NCBI RefSeq assembly: GCF_019565505.1
Contig: NZ_CP067378.1
Coordinates: 2,418,001-2,482,000, forward strand
DNA length: 64,000 nucleotides
Source of the DNA: Flavobacterium davisii
Lineage (GTDB): Bacteria; Bacteroidota; Bacteroidia; Flavobacteriales; Flavobacteriaceae
Direction: 5' to 3'
This document shows positions 1 to 8,916 of the stretch, piece after piece (position 1 is the stretch's first letter; each line of letters starts with the position of its first letter). A program made the position numbers and the translations under genes. Under the pieces are notes generated by a model. The model did not search any database and was not told the DNA's origin. It was given only the letters and a program-made list of their open reading frames with translations.

Positions 1-190
1 CACTATTTGAAAAATATTGTTTTTGTCTAGCCAGATACTCGATAAAGAATTAATTCGTTTCCTATAAACAAACGAATAGTTCCTTAAAGCCCAAAAATGA
101 TAATTACATTTCCAAATACTTCTTTGATTGATATGAAATAATTAAGAAGATGATAGAATATTAAAATTATAATAAATAAAATCTACACCT
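1..190. other. Upstream non-coding stretch
   Basis: I see no gene here. A short inverted repeat (ATTCGTTT at 53-60 and AAACGAAT at 70-77) could be a weak hairpin. The start of the first gene at 191 is the first supported feature. In related flavobacteria the PstS-like and TPR pair that follows often sits downstream of exbB/exbD/tonB genes, so the missing upstream sequence may hold those; that is inference only. Confidence 0.4.
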
Positions 191-1101
191 ATGAAATTAA
201 AATATTTAGTTGCAAGCTTTTTGCTTATCGCTGCTTTTTTTGTAAGTTGCCATTTTGGAACCAAAGATGAAAAGCAAACGATATTAACAGGTACCGCTAC
301 TATATTAGTAGATGAAACAGTTTATCCCTTAGTTGAAGATCATCAAATGATATTTGAAAATCAATATCAAGCCAAAATAAAGCTGGTAGCAAAACCGGAA
401 AGAGAAATCGTAAAACTTTTGTCAGAAGGCAAAAATAATTTAGCAATTCTAACACGTGAATTAATTCCGGGAGAAATAAAAAATTTTTCTAGAAACAATA
501 TCAAAGGAAAAGTAACCGATTTTGCTATAGATGGAATAGCATTTATAGGACATCCTTCTAATTCCAATTTTAAAATGGAAGAGATAGAATTAATTAATTT
601 TCTAAATGGAAAAACATCAAAAATAAAAAATTTAGTTTTTGATAATGCCAATTCAAGCACAGTTAGATACCTAATGGATCTTGCAAAAGTAAAAAGTTTG
701 CCAAAAAGAATCTTTTTTCTTTGTCAACCAATAATGAAGTAATCTCATTCGTATCTAAAAACTCCGATGCAATAGGAGTTATTGGTATAAATTGGATAAC
801 ACAGCCAATGCCTGATTTTCAAAAAACAGTAGAAAATATTAAAGTATTGGAATTAAAAACTAAGAATAGTACATTTGTTACCCCAAGCCAAGATTTATTA
901 GCTTCAGGTAGTTACCCTTATAGTAGAAAAATAAAAATATTAAATTATCAAGGAACTGCTGGTTTAGGCATGGGATTTGCTTCATTTTTAGCAGGTGAAC
1001 TAGGACAACGAATAGTGTTGAAATCTGGATTAGTCCCCGTTAGAATGCCTAGTAGAAATATAATAATCCGTAAGGAAGTAGAAGAGAAAAAAAATAATTA
1101 A
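191..1101 (+). CDS. PstS-like substrate-binding lipoprotein (frameshifted)
   Basis: Two overlapping frames together make one ~303-residue protein. The N-terminus has a lipoprotein signal (AASFLLIAAFFVSC type, lipid-modified Cys near residue 20), so it should sit in the periplasm, membrane-anchored. The body resembles the PBP-like/PstS phosphate-binding family: an N-terminal lobe with a LLSEGKNNLAILTR segment and a C-terminal lobe ending in GTAGLGMGFASFLAGELGQR, typical of PstS-family proteins in Bacteroidota. The first frame runs 191-742; the second is open from about 715 to 1101, and the switch needs one extra T in the T-run near 711-720. It lies 11 bp upstream of the TPR gene on the same strand, so they are probably co-transcribed. 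A role in phosphate uptake is not shown; in flavobacteria such proteins often accompany ExbBD/TonB genes and may serve envelope energisation. Confidence 0.7.
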
Positions 1102-1112
1102 TTGAAAATAAA

Positions 1113-2807
1113 ATGAATAAAATCAAGTTTTTCAGTACCGCTCTTTTTGTAATCAATGCAGGTGTTTTTGCTCAAGATATAGAAAGTGCTAAAAAAGCAA
1201 TTGATGCAGAACAATATGAAAAGGCGAAAACAATATTAAAAGCAGTTATTAAATCAAATCCAGAAAATGGTAAAGCAGCCTTCTTATTAGGAAATGTTTA
1301 TTTACGTCAAACATATCAAGACTCTGCTAAGACCATTTTTCAATCCGCTTTGACGAAAAAAGAAGGAGGCGTATTCAATTATATAGGTCTAGGTCAAATA
1401 GACCTAGATAATGCTAATGCTCAAGCAGCTCAATTTAATTTTGATCAAGCTACAGCCAACATGAAGAAAAAAGATTTAGAGCAATTTGTTTTCATTGGTA
1501 AAGCATATACTAACTCTATAAATCCTAATTATACCAAAGCTGTAGAAGTGTTAAATAAAGCAAAAGCTATTAACATGAATGATGCACAGACTTTGTTAGC
1601 TTTAGGCGATGCGTATTACGGATTAAGAAGTCAAAATGAAGCCTATGCAGCATATCGCGGAGCCTATGATGCAGACAACAGTTTATTGAGAGCCAAAATG
1701 CAATTAGGTGTTTTGTTAAAAGGAGCAAAAGCATTTAACGAAGCAAAAGCAGCTATAGATGAAGTATTGACCATAAATGCATCCTATGGACCAGCATACA
1801 GAGAATTAGCAGAAATCTACTTTGGATGGGCATTACAGCAAAATGATAAGACTAAATTTAAAGAATATACAGATAAATCATTAGAATACTACGAAAAATA
1901 TATGAGCCTAACAGATTATTCGCTAGCGTCTCGTATGCGTCATGCAGATTTTCTTGTAGTAGCTAAAGATTATAAAGCTTTAGAAAAAGAAGCAAATGAA
2001 ATGGTGAAAATGGACAAAGTTAATCCTAAAATTTTTCGTTACTTAGGTTATTCAGCCTATGAAAATGGAAATATAGATTCAGCCGTTGATGCTTTAACTA
2101 AATTCACTACAAACCCGTCTAGTAGATTAATAGCTATTGATTATCTATATTTAGGAATGGCTCAACTAAAAAAAGCAATACCTGTAGCAGATGAAGGAGT
2201 AAAACCTGTTATAGATGAAGCTTTATATGCGCAAGCATTGCTTAATTTAAATAAAGCAGTAGAATTAGATAAATCGATGTCAGAAAGATTAGATGAAATT
2301 GGAAAAAGTTATTTCTACAGAAAATTATATAAACACGCATCAGGTATATATGAAGTAGCTATTAATAATACAACATCTGAAAAATATTCATACTATAATT
2401 TCTTTCTAGGATACACATTATATTTTCATAATGTAGCAGAAGGTCCAAAAGCTTACGATATGCTTCAATTACAAAAGGCAGATAAAGCTTTTGCAACAGT
2501 AATTGCTAAATCACCTACAACACAAGATGCACATATATATAGAGCACGTGTAAATGCGTTATTAGTAGATCCAAATGCTAAAAGTCAAATGATTACTAGC
2601 TATGATGAGTTTGCCAAAGTACTATTAAACAAAGGAGGTGATCTGGTAGAAAAGAACAAAGAAAAGTTAATAGAAGCCTATAATGCAATAGCACATTTTT
2701 ACGCTAAGACAGATAAATTAAAAGCAAACGAATATGTTGCAAAATCTTTAGCATTAAATCCGGGAGGTACAGATGCTATTAATATTAAAAATAGTATTGC
2801 TAAATAA
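1113..2807 (+). CDS. Exported tetratricopeptide-repeat protein
   Basis: A 564-residue protein with a Sec signal peptide (about residues 1-20, ending VFAQ) followed almost entirely by TPR-like helical repeats, e.g. the first repeat around residues 24-60 (AKKAIDAEQYEKAKTILKAV) and an ALGDAYYGL repeat near 165. TPR arrays bind other proteins; no catalytic motif is visible. It starts 11 bp after the PstS-like gene and ends just before a clear terminator, so the two are probably the tail of one operon. Likely periplasmic. The exact partner is unknown; the PstS-like gene plus TPR gene pairing is a recurrent flavobacterial arrangement. Confidence 0.8.
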   Translation: MNKIKFFSTALFVINAGVFAQDIESAKKAIDAEQYEKAKTILKAVIKSNPENGKAAFLLGNVYLRQTYQDSAKTIFQSALTKKEGGVFNYIGLGQIDLDNANAQAAQFNFDQATANMKKKDLEQFVFIGKAYTNSINPNYTKAVEVLNKAKAINMNDAQTLLALGDAYYGLRSQNEAYAAYRGAYDADNSLLRAKMQLGVLLKGAKAFNEAKAAIDEVLTINASYGPAYRELAEIYFGWALQQNDKTKFKEYTDKSLEYYEKYMSLTDYSLASRMRHADFLVVAKDYKALEKEANEMVKMDKVNPKIFRYLGYSAYENGNIDSAVDALTKFTTNPSSRLIAIDYLYLGMAQLKKAIPVADEGVKPVIDEALYAQALLNLNKAVELDKSMSERLDEIGKSYFYRKLYKHASGIYEVAINNTTSEKYSYYNFFLGYTLYFHNVAEGPKAYDMLQLQKADKAFATVIAKSPTTQDAHIYRARVNALLVDPNAKSQMITSYDEFAKVLLNKGGDLVEKNKEKLIEAYNAIAHFYAKTDKLKANEYVAKSLALNPGGTDAINIKNSIAK

Positions 2808-2826
2808 CTATTATTCCTATAAAATG

Positions 2827-2857
2827 AAAACCGACAACTTATAAATGTCGGTTTTTT
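2827..2857 (+). terminator. Rho-independent terminator after TPR gene
   Basis: The stem AAAACCGACA / TGTCGGTTTT (2827-2836 with 2846-2855) has a 9-nt loop and is followed by a T-run. It starts 20 bp after the TPR stop codon and closes the PstS-like/TPR operon. Confidence 0.85.
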
Positions 2858-2908
2858 TATTTAATCAGATTATGAGATGATAAGATTTGATAGGAAAAAG
2901 ATAAAAAC

Positions 2909-3030
2909 ACGCAAAACTTTAGAAAAAACAAGAAACTATTTTAATAATTAAAATTAGAATACGTGCTTGAATGGAAGAAAAATAAATTAGGTTTACTTTG
3001 TTCAATTCTAATGCCGATTTTGGGTTAAAT
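2909..3030. repeat. MITE-like intergenic repeat, copy 1 (partial)
   Basis: The right part matches the copies at 4755-4932 and 7374-7553: it shares the internal tACGTGCTTGAATGG segment (about 2960-2974) and ends with TCTAATGCCGATTTTGGGTT (about 3007-3027). The left part is degraded and the left terminal repeat is not recognisable. Confidence 0.6.
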
Positions 3031-3126
3031 ACAAAAAAAATATACTTTTAACTCCCAAGTCATTTTTATCTATAATAAACTTCTAAAGCTTGATTCGTCT
3101 TTACTATAGATAACCTATTAATTTTG

Positions 3127-3134
3127 TATATTTG
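3127..3134 (+). promoter_or_regulatory. Bacteroidota -7 box for queE
   Basis: TATATTTG matches the TAnnTTTG -7 consensus of the Bacteroidota primary sigma factor and lies 24 bp before the queE start. I did not find a TTG -33 element at the usual spacing, so this is a partial promoter match. Confidence 0.55.
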
Positions 3135-3157
3135 CAACCCCTTTTTAGAAAATAATT

Positions 3158-3790
3158 ATGTTGAGTAAAGAAATACAGTTAGCTGTAAATAAAGGAGATA
3201 TGCTTCCTTTAATGGAAGAATTTTATACAATACAAGGAGAAGGCGCTTATACAGGAACTGCTGCTTATTTTGTTAGAATTGGCGGTTGTGATGTAGGCTG
3301 TCATTGGTGCGATGTAAAAGAAAGCTGGAATGCAGAATTACATCCCCCAACAAAAACTTCAGTAATAGTCGAAAATGCAAAAAAAAAGGCTAATACCGTT
3401 GTTGTTACAGGGGGAGAACCATTAACATGGAATATGACCCCTTTGACTACAAAATTAAAAGAAGCAGGACTTCGTGTGCATATTGAAACATCTGGAGCTT
3501 ATCCCGTTACAGGTGAATGGGACTGGTTTTGTTTATCACCTAAAAAAACAAAATTACCCGTTCAAGAAGCCTATGAGAAAGCACATGAACTTAAAATTAT
3601 AATTTATAACAAACATGATTTTTTATTTGCAGAAGAACAAGCATTAAAAACCAATTCTAACGCCAAACTATATTTACAGCCAGAATGGAGTAAAAAAGAA
3701 GAAGTATTAGATCTTATAATAAATTATGTGATGGAAAATCCAAAATGGAAAATATCATTACAAACACATAAATATTTAAATATTCCATAA
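3158..3790 (+). CDS. queE: 7-carboxy-7-deazaguanine synthase (radical SAM)
   Basis: A 210-residue radical-SAM enzyme that converts 6-carboxytetrahydropterin to 7-carboxy-7-deazaguanine in the queuosine (preQ0) pathway. Visible hallmarks: YTIQGEG near residues 22-28 (QueE substrate-binding N-terminus), the CX3CX2C cluster motif at C44/C48/C51 (CDVGCHWC) that binds the 4Fe-4S cluster, and VVTGGEPL near residue 83, the SAM-binding GGE motif. Length fits the short QueE type common in Bacteroidota. The gene stands alone between a terminator and a large palindrome, with a -7 box just upstream. Cytoplasmic. No anomalies seen. Confidence 0.93.
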   Translation: MLSKEIQLAVNKGDMLPLMEEFYTIQGEGAYTGTAAYFVRIGGCDVGCHWCDVKESWNAELHPPTKTSVIVENAKKKANTVVVTGGEPLTWNMTPLTTKLKEAGLRVHIETSGAYPVTGEWDWFCLSPKKTKLPVQEAYEKAHELKIIIYNKHDFLFAEEQALKTNSNAKLYLQPEWSKKEEVLDLIINYVMENPKWKISLQTHKYLNIP

Positions 3791-3868
3791 TTATTTTGTT
3801 ATAAGTTTAATTAGTATTTGGGATTTTAAGAAAACAATCATACTTTTGTCTAAGAAAAATTTTACTTT

Positions 3869-3910
3869 CTTTTTGTTGTAGTTTAAAATATTTTAAACTA
3901 CAACAAAAAG
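3869..3910. repeat. Perfect 42-bp palindrome without loop
   Basis: The left arm CTTTTTGTTGTAGTTTAAAA plus T (3869-3889) is exactly complementary to 3890-3910, with no unpaired centre. It lies between queE (ends 3790) and the TonB-domain gene (starts 3955). It could be a bidirectional terminator, a cruciform site or an operator. It ends in AAAAAG rather than a plain T-run, so I do not call it a standard terminator. Confidence 0.9.
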
Positions 3911-3954
3911 CTTGAGAGAAGTCTAGTAAAATATTAATCCCAAAAACGGTTACT

Positions 3955-4347
3955 ATGAAAAAATTAATTTTATTTATTGTTTTATGGTTTTGTCAAATAG
4001 GAATGGCTCAATCTTCTCCGAATGGCATTAAAACAACCCCTATACCATTTGATAATGTTGAAAATCAGCCTGTTTTTCCGGGAGGTAATAATGAATTAAT
4101 GAAGTTTATTAGCAAGAATTTTTCGCCACCAAGTGACGAGAATTTTGCAGGAGGTGTTCTTCAAGTAACTTTTATAATTGAAACAAATGGGACTATTTCA
4201 GATATTAAAGTAATTAATGATCTAGGCTACGGTACAGGGCAAGAAATAGTAAGAGTTCTTCAAACATGTCCTAAATGGACTCCGGGAGATCAAGATGGAA
4301 AAGCTGTTCGAGTCCTATTTACTTTATCCGTGACCATTAGGGTTTAA
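3955..4347 (+). CDS. Small exported TonB C-terminal-domain protein
   Basis: A 130-residue protein with a signal peptide (MKKLILFIVLWFCQIGMAQ) and one TonB C-terminal domain: the QPVFPGGNNELMKFI entry motif around residues 39-52, a VTFIIETNGTISDIKVI strand and a CPKWTPGDQDGKAVRV segment near the end. This is the PF03544-type fold that energises TonB-dependent receptors, but here it lacks the usual transmembrane anchor and proline-rich linker, so it is more likely a stand-alone periplasmic TonB-domain protein of the kind flavobacteria encode in many copies. It is single, flanked upstream by a 42-bp palindrome and followed after ~120 bp by a hairpin terminator. Confidence 0.8.
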   Translation: MKKLILFIVLWFCQIGMAQSSPNGIKTTPIPFDNVENQPVFPGGNNELMKFISKNFSPPSDENFAGGVLQVTFIIETNGTISDIKVINDLGYGTGQEIVRVLQTCPKWTPGDQDGKAVRVLFTLSVTIRV

Positions 4348-4468
4348 AATAAATATTTTAAAGTAATAATTTAACATCTAGTTTGTTACCTCGACCAAAA
4401 GGAAAAATAGCATTTTCGTGCTATGCGATTTGATCTTCGTTTGTTTACTTAGTTCAAGACTCCCTTTG

Positions 4469-4496
4469 GTCGCAATGGCAAGATTGCGACTTTTTT
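4469..4496 (+). terminator. Hairpin terminator downstream of TonB-domain gene
   Basis: The perfect 8-bp stem GTCGCAAT / ATTGCGAC (4469-4476 with 4483-4490) has a 6-nt loop and is followed by TTTTTT. It is a strong Rho-independent terminator pattern about 120 bp after the TonB-domain stop codon. Confidence 0.75.
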
Positions 4497-4754
4497 AAGT
4501 GTCCCTTTTTGTACTCTACAAAGAAAAAAAAACTGGAATTATTCTATAAAAATAAAAATACCTTTTTTAGAATAAAAATCATTTTATTCGTGGTAAATTC
4601 ACCTCATTTATTTGCTTCGATTAAAACATTTTTTTAAATAAAATAGGAGCAAAAGTATATTGAGAAATAAACATTTATAAAATATAAAAGCAAATTCAAA
4701 AGTAAATCCTTAACTATTCTTGCTTTAATAAAAAATAACTTCCAACATAATTCG

Positions 4755-4932
4755 TTAAATTCAGATGTTACATTAGATTTTGTTATAAAATAAAAAAATC
4801 AATAAATTCAAGATCACGGAAAATTTTAGAAGATGAAACAGTCAACTATTTTGATGAATAAAATTTGAGTACGTGCTTAAATTTGAAGAAAAATAAAATT
4901 GAATAGATTTCTAATGCGTAATCTAGGTTTAA
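4755..4932. repeat. MITE-like intergenic repeat, copy 2
   Basis: A ~178-bp element aligned end to end with the copy at 7374-7553. It shares the left end (ttaaattcagatgttacatt, related to TTAAACCCAGATTGCGCATT), the central palindrome region (gaaacagtcaactattttg, degraded here), ACGTGCTTaaat and the right end TTTCTAATGCGTAATCTAGG. No ORF lies inside. The rest of the 839-bp gene-free stretch 4348-5186 holds the terminator above and AT-rich sequence in which I see nothing else. Confidence 0.7.
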
Positions 4933-5186
4933 TATGAGAAGAACAAGTAAAGGTTTAGGCTTTTTTTAGATTTCTCACATCTCGAAATATTTTCATAAAA
5001 TGTATTAAAAAATAATAAACCCCTTTTTTAAAAGAAAAGGTTTAAAAAAAAGAGGTTGAATTCATAAATCAGAAGAACTTGAACCTTCATTTTATTTTTA
5101 AGTATTTTTTATCAAAAATCTTAAAAAAAGATCTTGTAAAACTTTTTTATTTTAAAAACACAAATCTAAAAACGGATACCATCTTG

Positions 5187-5891
5187 TTATTTTCTAATTC
5201 TAGCTAAATAATCAAAATGTTTTCCTTCTTCTATTAATTCGCAAAATAATCCATTGGCATGACAGGCATTTTGTAATGTGTTATAATCCATATAGAGCCA
5301 AGGGAATGATTCTTCAGTCTCTCCTTTGTAATGTATAGTAAAGACTAATTCACCATAATAACCATTAGCAGGAATTTCATAAGCACCATCTTCATCTTGA
5401 TCAAACATGTAGATTATATCTGAAGAGTCAATAATAATTTGACCATTATTACTTAATAAATTTTTTAGTTTTTGAAGATATTTAGAAGTATCCTTAAGCG
5501 ATCCAAAAATCCCAGTGCCATTCATTAAAAGTAAAATCGTATCAAAACGTTCATCCGTATCAAAATCAATTAAATTTTTAGAAATGGGGTTTTTAATCCC
5601 CCTTAATTTACAAGTTTCAATTGCATTTTTTGATACATCCAAAGATGTTACTTTTAAGCCTTTTTCTTGTAAATATAAACTATGACTACCTGCTCCACAA
5701 CCAACATCTAGCACATTTCCTTTACTTAAATTCAGAGCCCTTTGTTCTAATTTAGGCATTTCTTTAAATGATCGGAAAAGATATCCTACATCCATTTCAT
5801 CCTCTTCAGAAATGTTAGTCTCAGTAATAATCGGTTCAGGAGTATTATTTGTTTGATAATCTAATAAAGCTTTTCCAAATAAGTCAAGCAT
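5187..5891 (-). CDS. Class I SAM-dependent methyltransferase
   Basis: A 234-residue soluble protein with a Rossmann methyltransferase core. SAM-binding motif I is VLDVGCGAGSHSLYL near residues 60-74, followed by an acidic motif II (VTSLDVSKNAIETCK, about residues 80-95) and LLLMNGTGIFGSL in the post-I region. The C-terminal half is variable and gives no clear substrate. It is transcribed away from the cysteine-cluster gene, with the two starts separated by only ~70 bp holding the promoter of the plus-strand gene. No substrate can be assigned. Confidence 0.82.
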   Translation of the reverse strand: MLDLFGKALLDYQTNNTPEPIITETNISEEDEMDVGYLFRSFKEMPKLEQRALNLSKGNVLDVGCGAGSHSLYLQEKGLKVTSLDVSKNAIETCKLRGIKNPISKNLIDFDTDERFDTILLLMNGTGIFGSLKDTSKYLQKLKNLLSNNGQIIIDSSDIIYMFDQDEDGAYEIPANGYYGELVFTIHYKGETEESFPWLYMDYNTLQNACHANGLFCELIEEGKHFDYLARIRK

Positions 5892-5903
5892 TTTGTATAA
5901 AAT

Positions 5904-5936
5904 TTGAGGTTTAACGTTTTAAGTTCTCTAACTTTG
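5904..5936 (+). promoter_or_regulatory. Bacteroidota promoter for cysteine-cluster gene
   Basis: The -33 TTG at 5904-5906 and -7 TAACTTTG at 5929-5936 are separated by 22 bp, within the usual spacing for the Bacteroidota sigma-A consensus. It lies just upstream of the gene at 5960 and inside the divergent intergenic gap. Confidence 0.7.
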
Positions 5937-5959
5937 TAGCTTAATTTGAAACTCGAAAT

Positions 5960-6454
5960 TTGAAACCAGAATTAAACCAACTCAGTAAGCTTGCCAAAGA
6001 TAAGCATAATGAAAATAAAAAGTATTTCGATAAACTAAAAAAGAAAACACCTAAGAACTTAGACTATGTTATGCAAGAATTGCATAATGCAGAGTTTAAA
6101 AAAATGGATTGTTTAGAATGTGCCAATTGTTGTAAAACTACAGGACCATTATTTACTACTGCCGATATAGAACGAATTGCAAAATATTTTAGATTAAAGC
6201 CACAGCAATTTATACAACAATACCTTAAAATAGATGAAGATAATGATTACGTGCTAAAAAGTCTGCCATGTGTTTTTTTAGATGCACAAAATTATTGTAT
6301 GATATATGATGTACGTCCAAAAGCATGTCGAGAGTTTCCACATACAGATCGAAAAAAATTTCAACAAATTGCCAATCTAACTATAAAAAATGTCGCTATA
6401 TGTCCAGCAGCCTATAACATAGTAGAAGAAATGAAAAAGAAATTACCATTATAA
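5960..6454 (+). CDS. YkgJ-type cysteine-cluster (Fe-S or Zn) protein
   Basis: A 164-residue cytoplasmic protein of the YkgJ/CxxCxxCC family. It shows CLECANCCKTTGP (about residues 50-62), then SLPCVFLDAQNYCMIYDVRPKACREFP (about 103-129), then a later CPAA; together these Cys residues form the family's metal-binding cluster. Biochemical function is unknown. The start is a TTG codon at 5960, chosen because it gives the usual family N-terminus (LAKDKHNENKKYFDKLKKK) and sits 24 bp after the -7 box; no ATG start fits. Divergent from the methyltransferase. Confidence 0.85.
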   Translation: MKPELNQLSKLAKDKHNENKKYFDKLKKKTPKNLDYVMQELHNAEFKKMDCLECANCCKTTGPLFTTADIERIAKYFRLKPQQFIQQYLKIDEDNDYVLKSLPCVFLDAQNYCMIYDVRPKACREFPHTDRKKFQQIANLTIKNVAICPAAYNIVEEMKKKLPL

Positions 6455-6699
6455 AAATATAAATTAAACCCAAATTACGTTTTGGAAATTTATTACAGAT
6501 GCTGATTCAACTCATCAAAGTAATTTTAAATAGCAATATTTACGATATATAAAGAATGTTAAAAATTTAAATAATGATTGAATAAGTGTTTTAATTATGA
6601 AATCTGTTTTTATTGGTTGCTTTTTTTGCAAATATGATATTTATCATATTTTTTTTATCTTATTTTTTGAAACATTTGCCCGTTTTTAAAAAAGTGTTA

Positions 6700-7286
6700 A
6701 TGTTAAACAATGTAAAACCTATTCCTGTTGATAGAGAAGTTAACTGGAATAAATCAAGAACAATTATCAGTAAAACAGATCAATATGGAACTATAATTTC
6801 TGTAAACGATGTTTTTTTAGATGTTTCGGGATATGCCGAAAAAGAATTGTTAAAACAATCCCATAATGTAATTAGACATCCTGATATGCCTAAAGCTATT
6901 TTTAAAATCTTATGGGATAATCTGAAAAAAGGAGAAAACTTTTATGGAATTGTAAAGAATATGGCAAAATCAGGTGAATATTACTGGGTTTTGACAGATT
7001 TTGATATAGTTGATGGTAATAAAGGATATCAAGCAAGAAGAGTGGCAGTTCCTGAAGATTTGGTCAAAAAGAAATAGAACCCTTATATCATAGAATCAGA
7101 AAGTTAGAAGAATTTTATGGAGCAGATGGAGGTGAAAACTACTTAAAAGGATTCCTAGAAAAAGAAGGAAAGACCTATGTAGAGTATATTAGACATATAA
7201 TAGATAAATATACCAACTCTAACTTTGAGGAGAAAGTAATGACAGAGGAAGAAAGCAGAAGTTTTTTAAGAAGATTATTTGGATAG
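6700..7286 (+). CDS. Aer-like PAS-domain protein (frameshifted)
   Basis: A single PAS domain: SRTIISKTDQYGTIISVND (about residues 18-36), YAEKELLKQSHNVIRHPDMP, then KSGEYYWVLTDFD, a sequence typical of Aer/energy-sensing PAS domains that bind FAD or haem. I choose ATG 6700, since the longer reading from 6613 adds a hydrophobic stretch lacking a good start. The first frame stops at 7077; the family C-terminus continues in another frame (EIEPLYHRIRKLEEFYG to SFLRRLFG, stop 7284-7286), restored by one extra A in the run near 7066-7070. There is no output domain; the partner is unknown. Confidence 0.7.
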
Positions 7287-7373
7287 AATAGATTTAAAAA
7301 TAACAAAACAAAATACACGAAGGATATTATAATAAATAGATCTACAAATATATAAAAAATATAAAAATTTGCT

Positions 7374-7553
7374 TTAAACCCAGATTGCGCATTAGACTTC
7401 GTTTTGAAACAAAAATTTTCAATAAATTCAAGTGCTCACGAAAAATTTTAGAAGACGAAATAGTTAACTATTTCGATGATTAAGGGGAGAGTACGTGCTT
7501 GAATGGTAGAAAATAAAGTGAAATAGATTTCTAATGCGGAATTTGGGTTAAAC
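7374..7553. repeat. MITE-like intergenic repeat, copy 3 (best preserved)
   Basis: A ~180-bp element with terminal inverted repeats: TTAAACCCAGATTGCGCATT on the left and, read from the right end inwards, TTAACCCAAATTCCGCATTA. The centre holds a perfect 20-bp palindrome, CGAAATAGTTAACTATTTCG (about 7457-7476). No ORF. It lies in the 375-bp gap between the PAS gene and namZ, in which I see nothing else. Confidence 0.8.
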
Positions 7554-7661
7554 ATAGTATTTCATACAAAAGAAAAAATACTTTTTAATTAAAATCGTTT
7601 TATCTATTGTAGATTTTTAATACGTAATTTTCATTTGAAAAAAATATTTAAAAAAACTAAC

Positions 7662-8910
7662 CTAATATTCAATATTTAGATATTTCCCTCTTATTTTTTT
7701 AAACACCAATAAATCTTTTTCCCAAGATTTGCGAATTTCAGCCTCAGAAGTACCTGCTTCTATCTGTTGTTGAAGTTTTTTAGTACCAGCCAACTTTGTG
7801 AAAAAATCATTAAAAAAAGGATTCATAGTCTGATTATTCTCCTTATAAGCCTTTATTAACCACTTGATTTCAAGTTGTTTGATTTTTTTCTATTTTTGTT
7901 AAATCTTCCCCATAACAAAGTTTGCCATTCCAAACGGGATCTTTAGCACCTAAATTAGGTAAAGGAGTAAAAGTAAAATTATTTCCGATCAAATATGGTG
8001 ATCCGTAAATCTGAAATTGTTTGTTAGTACCACGTCCTACACTCACGTTTGTGCCTTCAAAAAGACATAAAGAAGCATATAAATTAATAGCTTGATAATT
8101 AGGTAGATTCGGTGAAGGATTTATTGGTAAATCATAAAACATTTCACGCTTATAGTTCTTACAAGGGATGATTTTTAACCTACATTCAATACCATTTTTA
8201 AGCCACCTCTCACCATTAATCATTCTAGCATATTCACCTATTGTCATCCCGTGTAGCACAGGTATAGGGTGCATTCCCACAAAACTTTTAAATTCAGTCT
8301 CTAAAACAGGGCCATCAACAATATTGCCATTAGGATTAGGCCTGTCTAAAACCAGAAGAAAAATATTATTTTCAGCACAAGCTTCCATAACATAATGCAA
8401 AGAAGAAATATAAGTATAAAAACGAGCACCTACATCTTGTAAATCAAAAATCATGATGTCAATATTCGTTAATTGTTCAGGCTTCGGTTTTTTGTTACTA
8501 CCATAAAGAGAGATAATAGGTAATCCAGTTTTAGCATCTTTGCCATCCTTTATTAGTTCTCCAGCGTCAGCTGTACCCCTAAACCCATGTTCAGGAGCAT
8601 ATATCTTCTGTAAATTAATCTTATTTTCTGTTAAAAAATCAACCAAATGAACCTTGCTAGATAAAATTCCCGTTTGATTAGTTACAATACCAACCTTTTT
8701 GTCTTTCAATAAAGGTAAGTAAATAGAAAAATTATCAGCACCAGTTAAAATACTTCTATTTTTAGTTTCAGCATTCAGTAACTTATTTATTTCTTTAATA
8801 GGGGGCTTGTCTGTTTTTTCATCCGCTATTCTCTTTTTGCAATTTCCACAAGCAACTATAGTGAAAAGCCATAATAAAAATGTATTTTTGAAAACCAATT
8901 TGTAAATCAT
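7662..8910 (-). CDS. namZ: DUF1343 exo-beta-N-acetylmuramidase lipoprotein, NamZ (frameshifted)
   Basis: A ~415-residue protein of the DUF1343/NamZ family, which removes terminal MurNAc from peptidoglycan fragments during wall recycling. It has a lipoprotein signal (LLWLFTIVACGNC). Family motifs seen: VGIVTNQTG, YAPEHGFRGTADAGE, LPIISLYG, FDLQDVGARFYTYISSLHY, DRPNPNG, GMTIGEYARMING and EGTNVSVGRGTNKQF. ATG 8908-8910 is taken as the start. The first frame stops at 7870; the conserved C-terminus (FFNDFFTKLAGTKKLQQQIE to LNIEY, stop 7662-7664) follows after one missing A in the run near 7886-7893. It starts only 6 bp from the divergent permease gene. Confidence 0.82.
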
Positions 8911-8916
8911 TATCAA

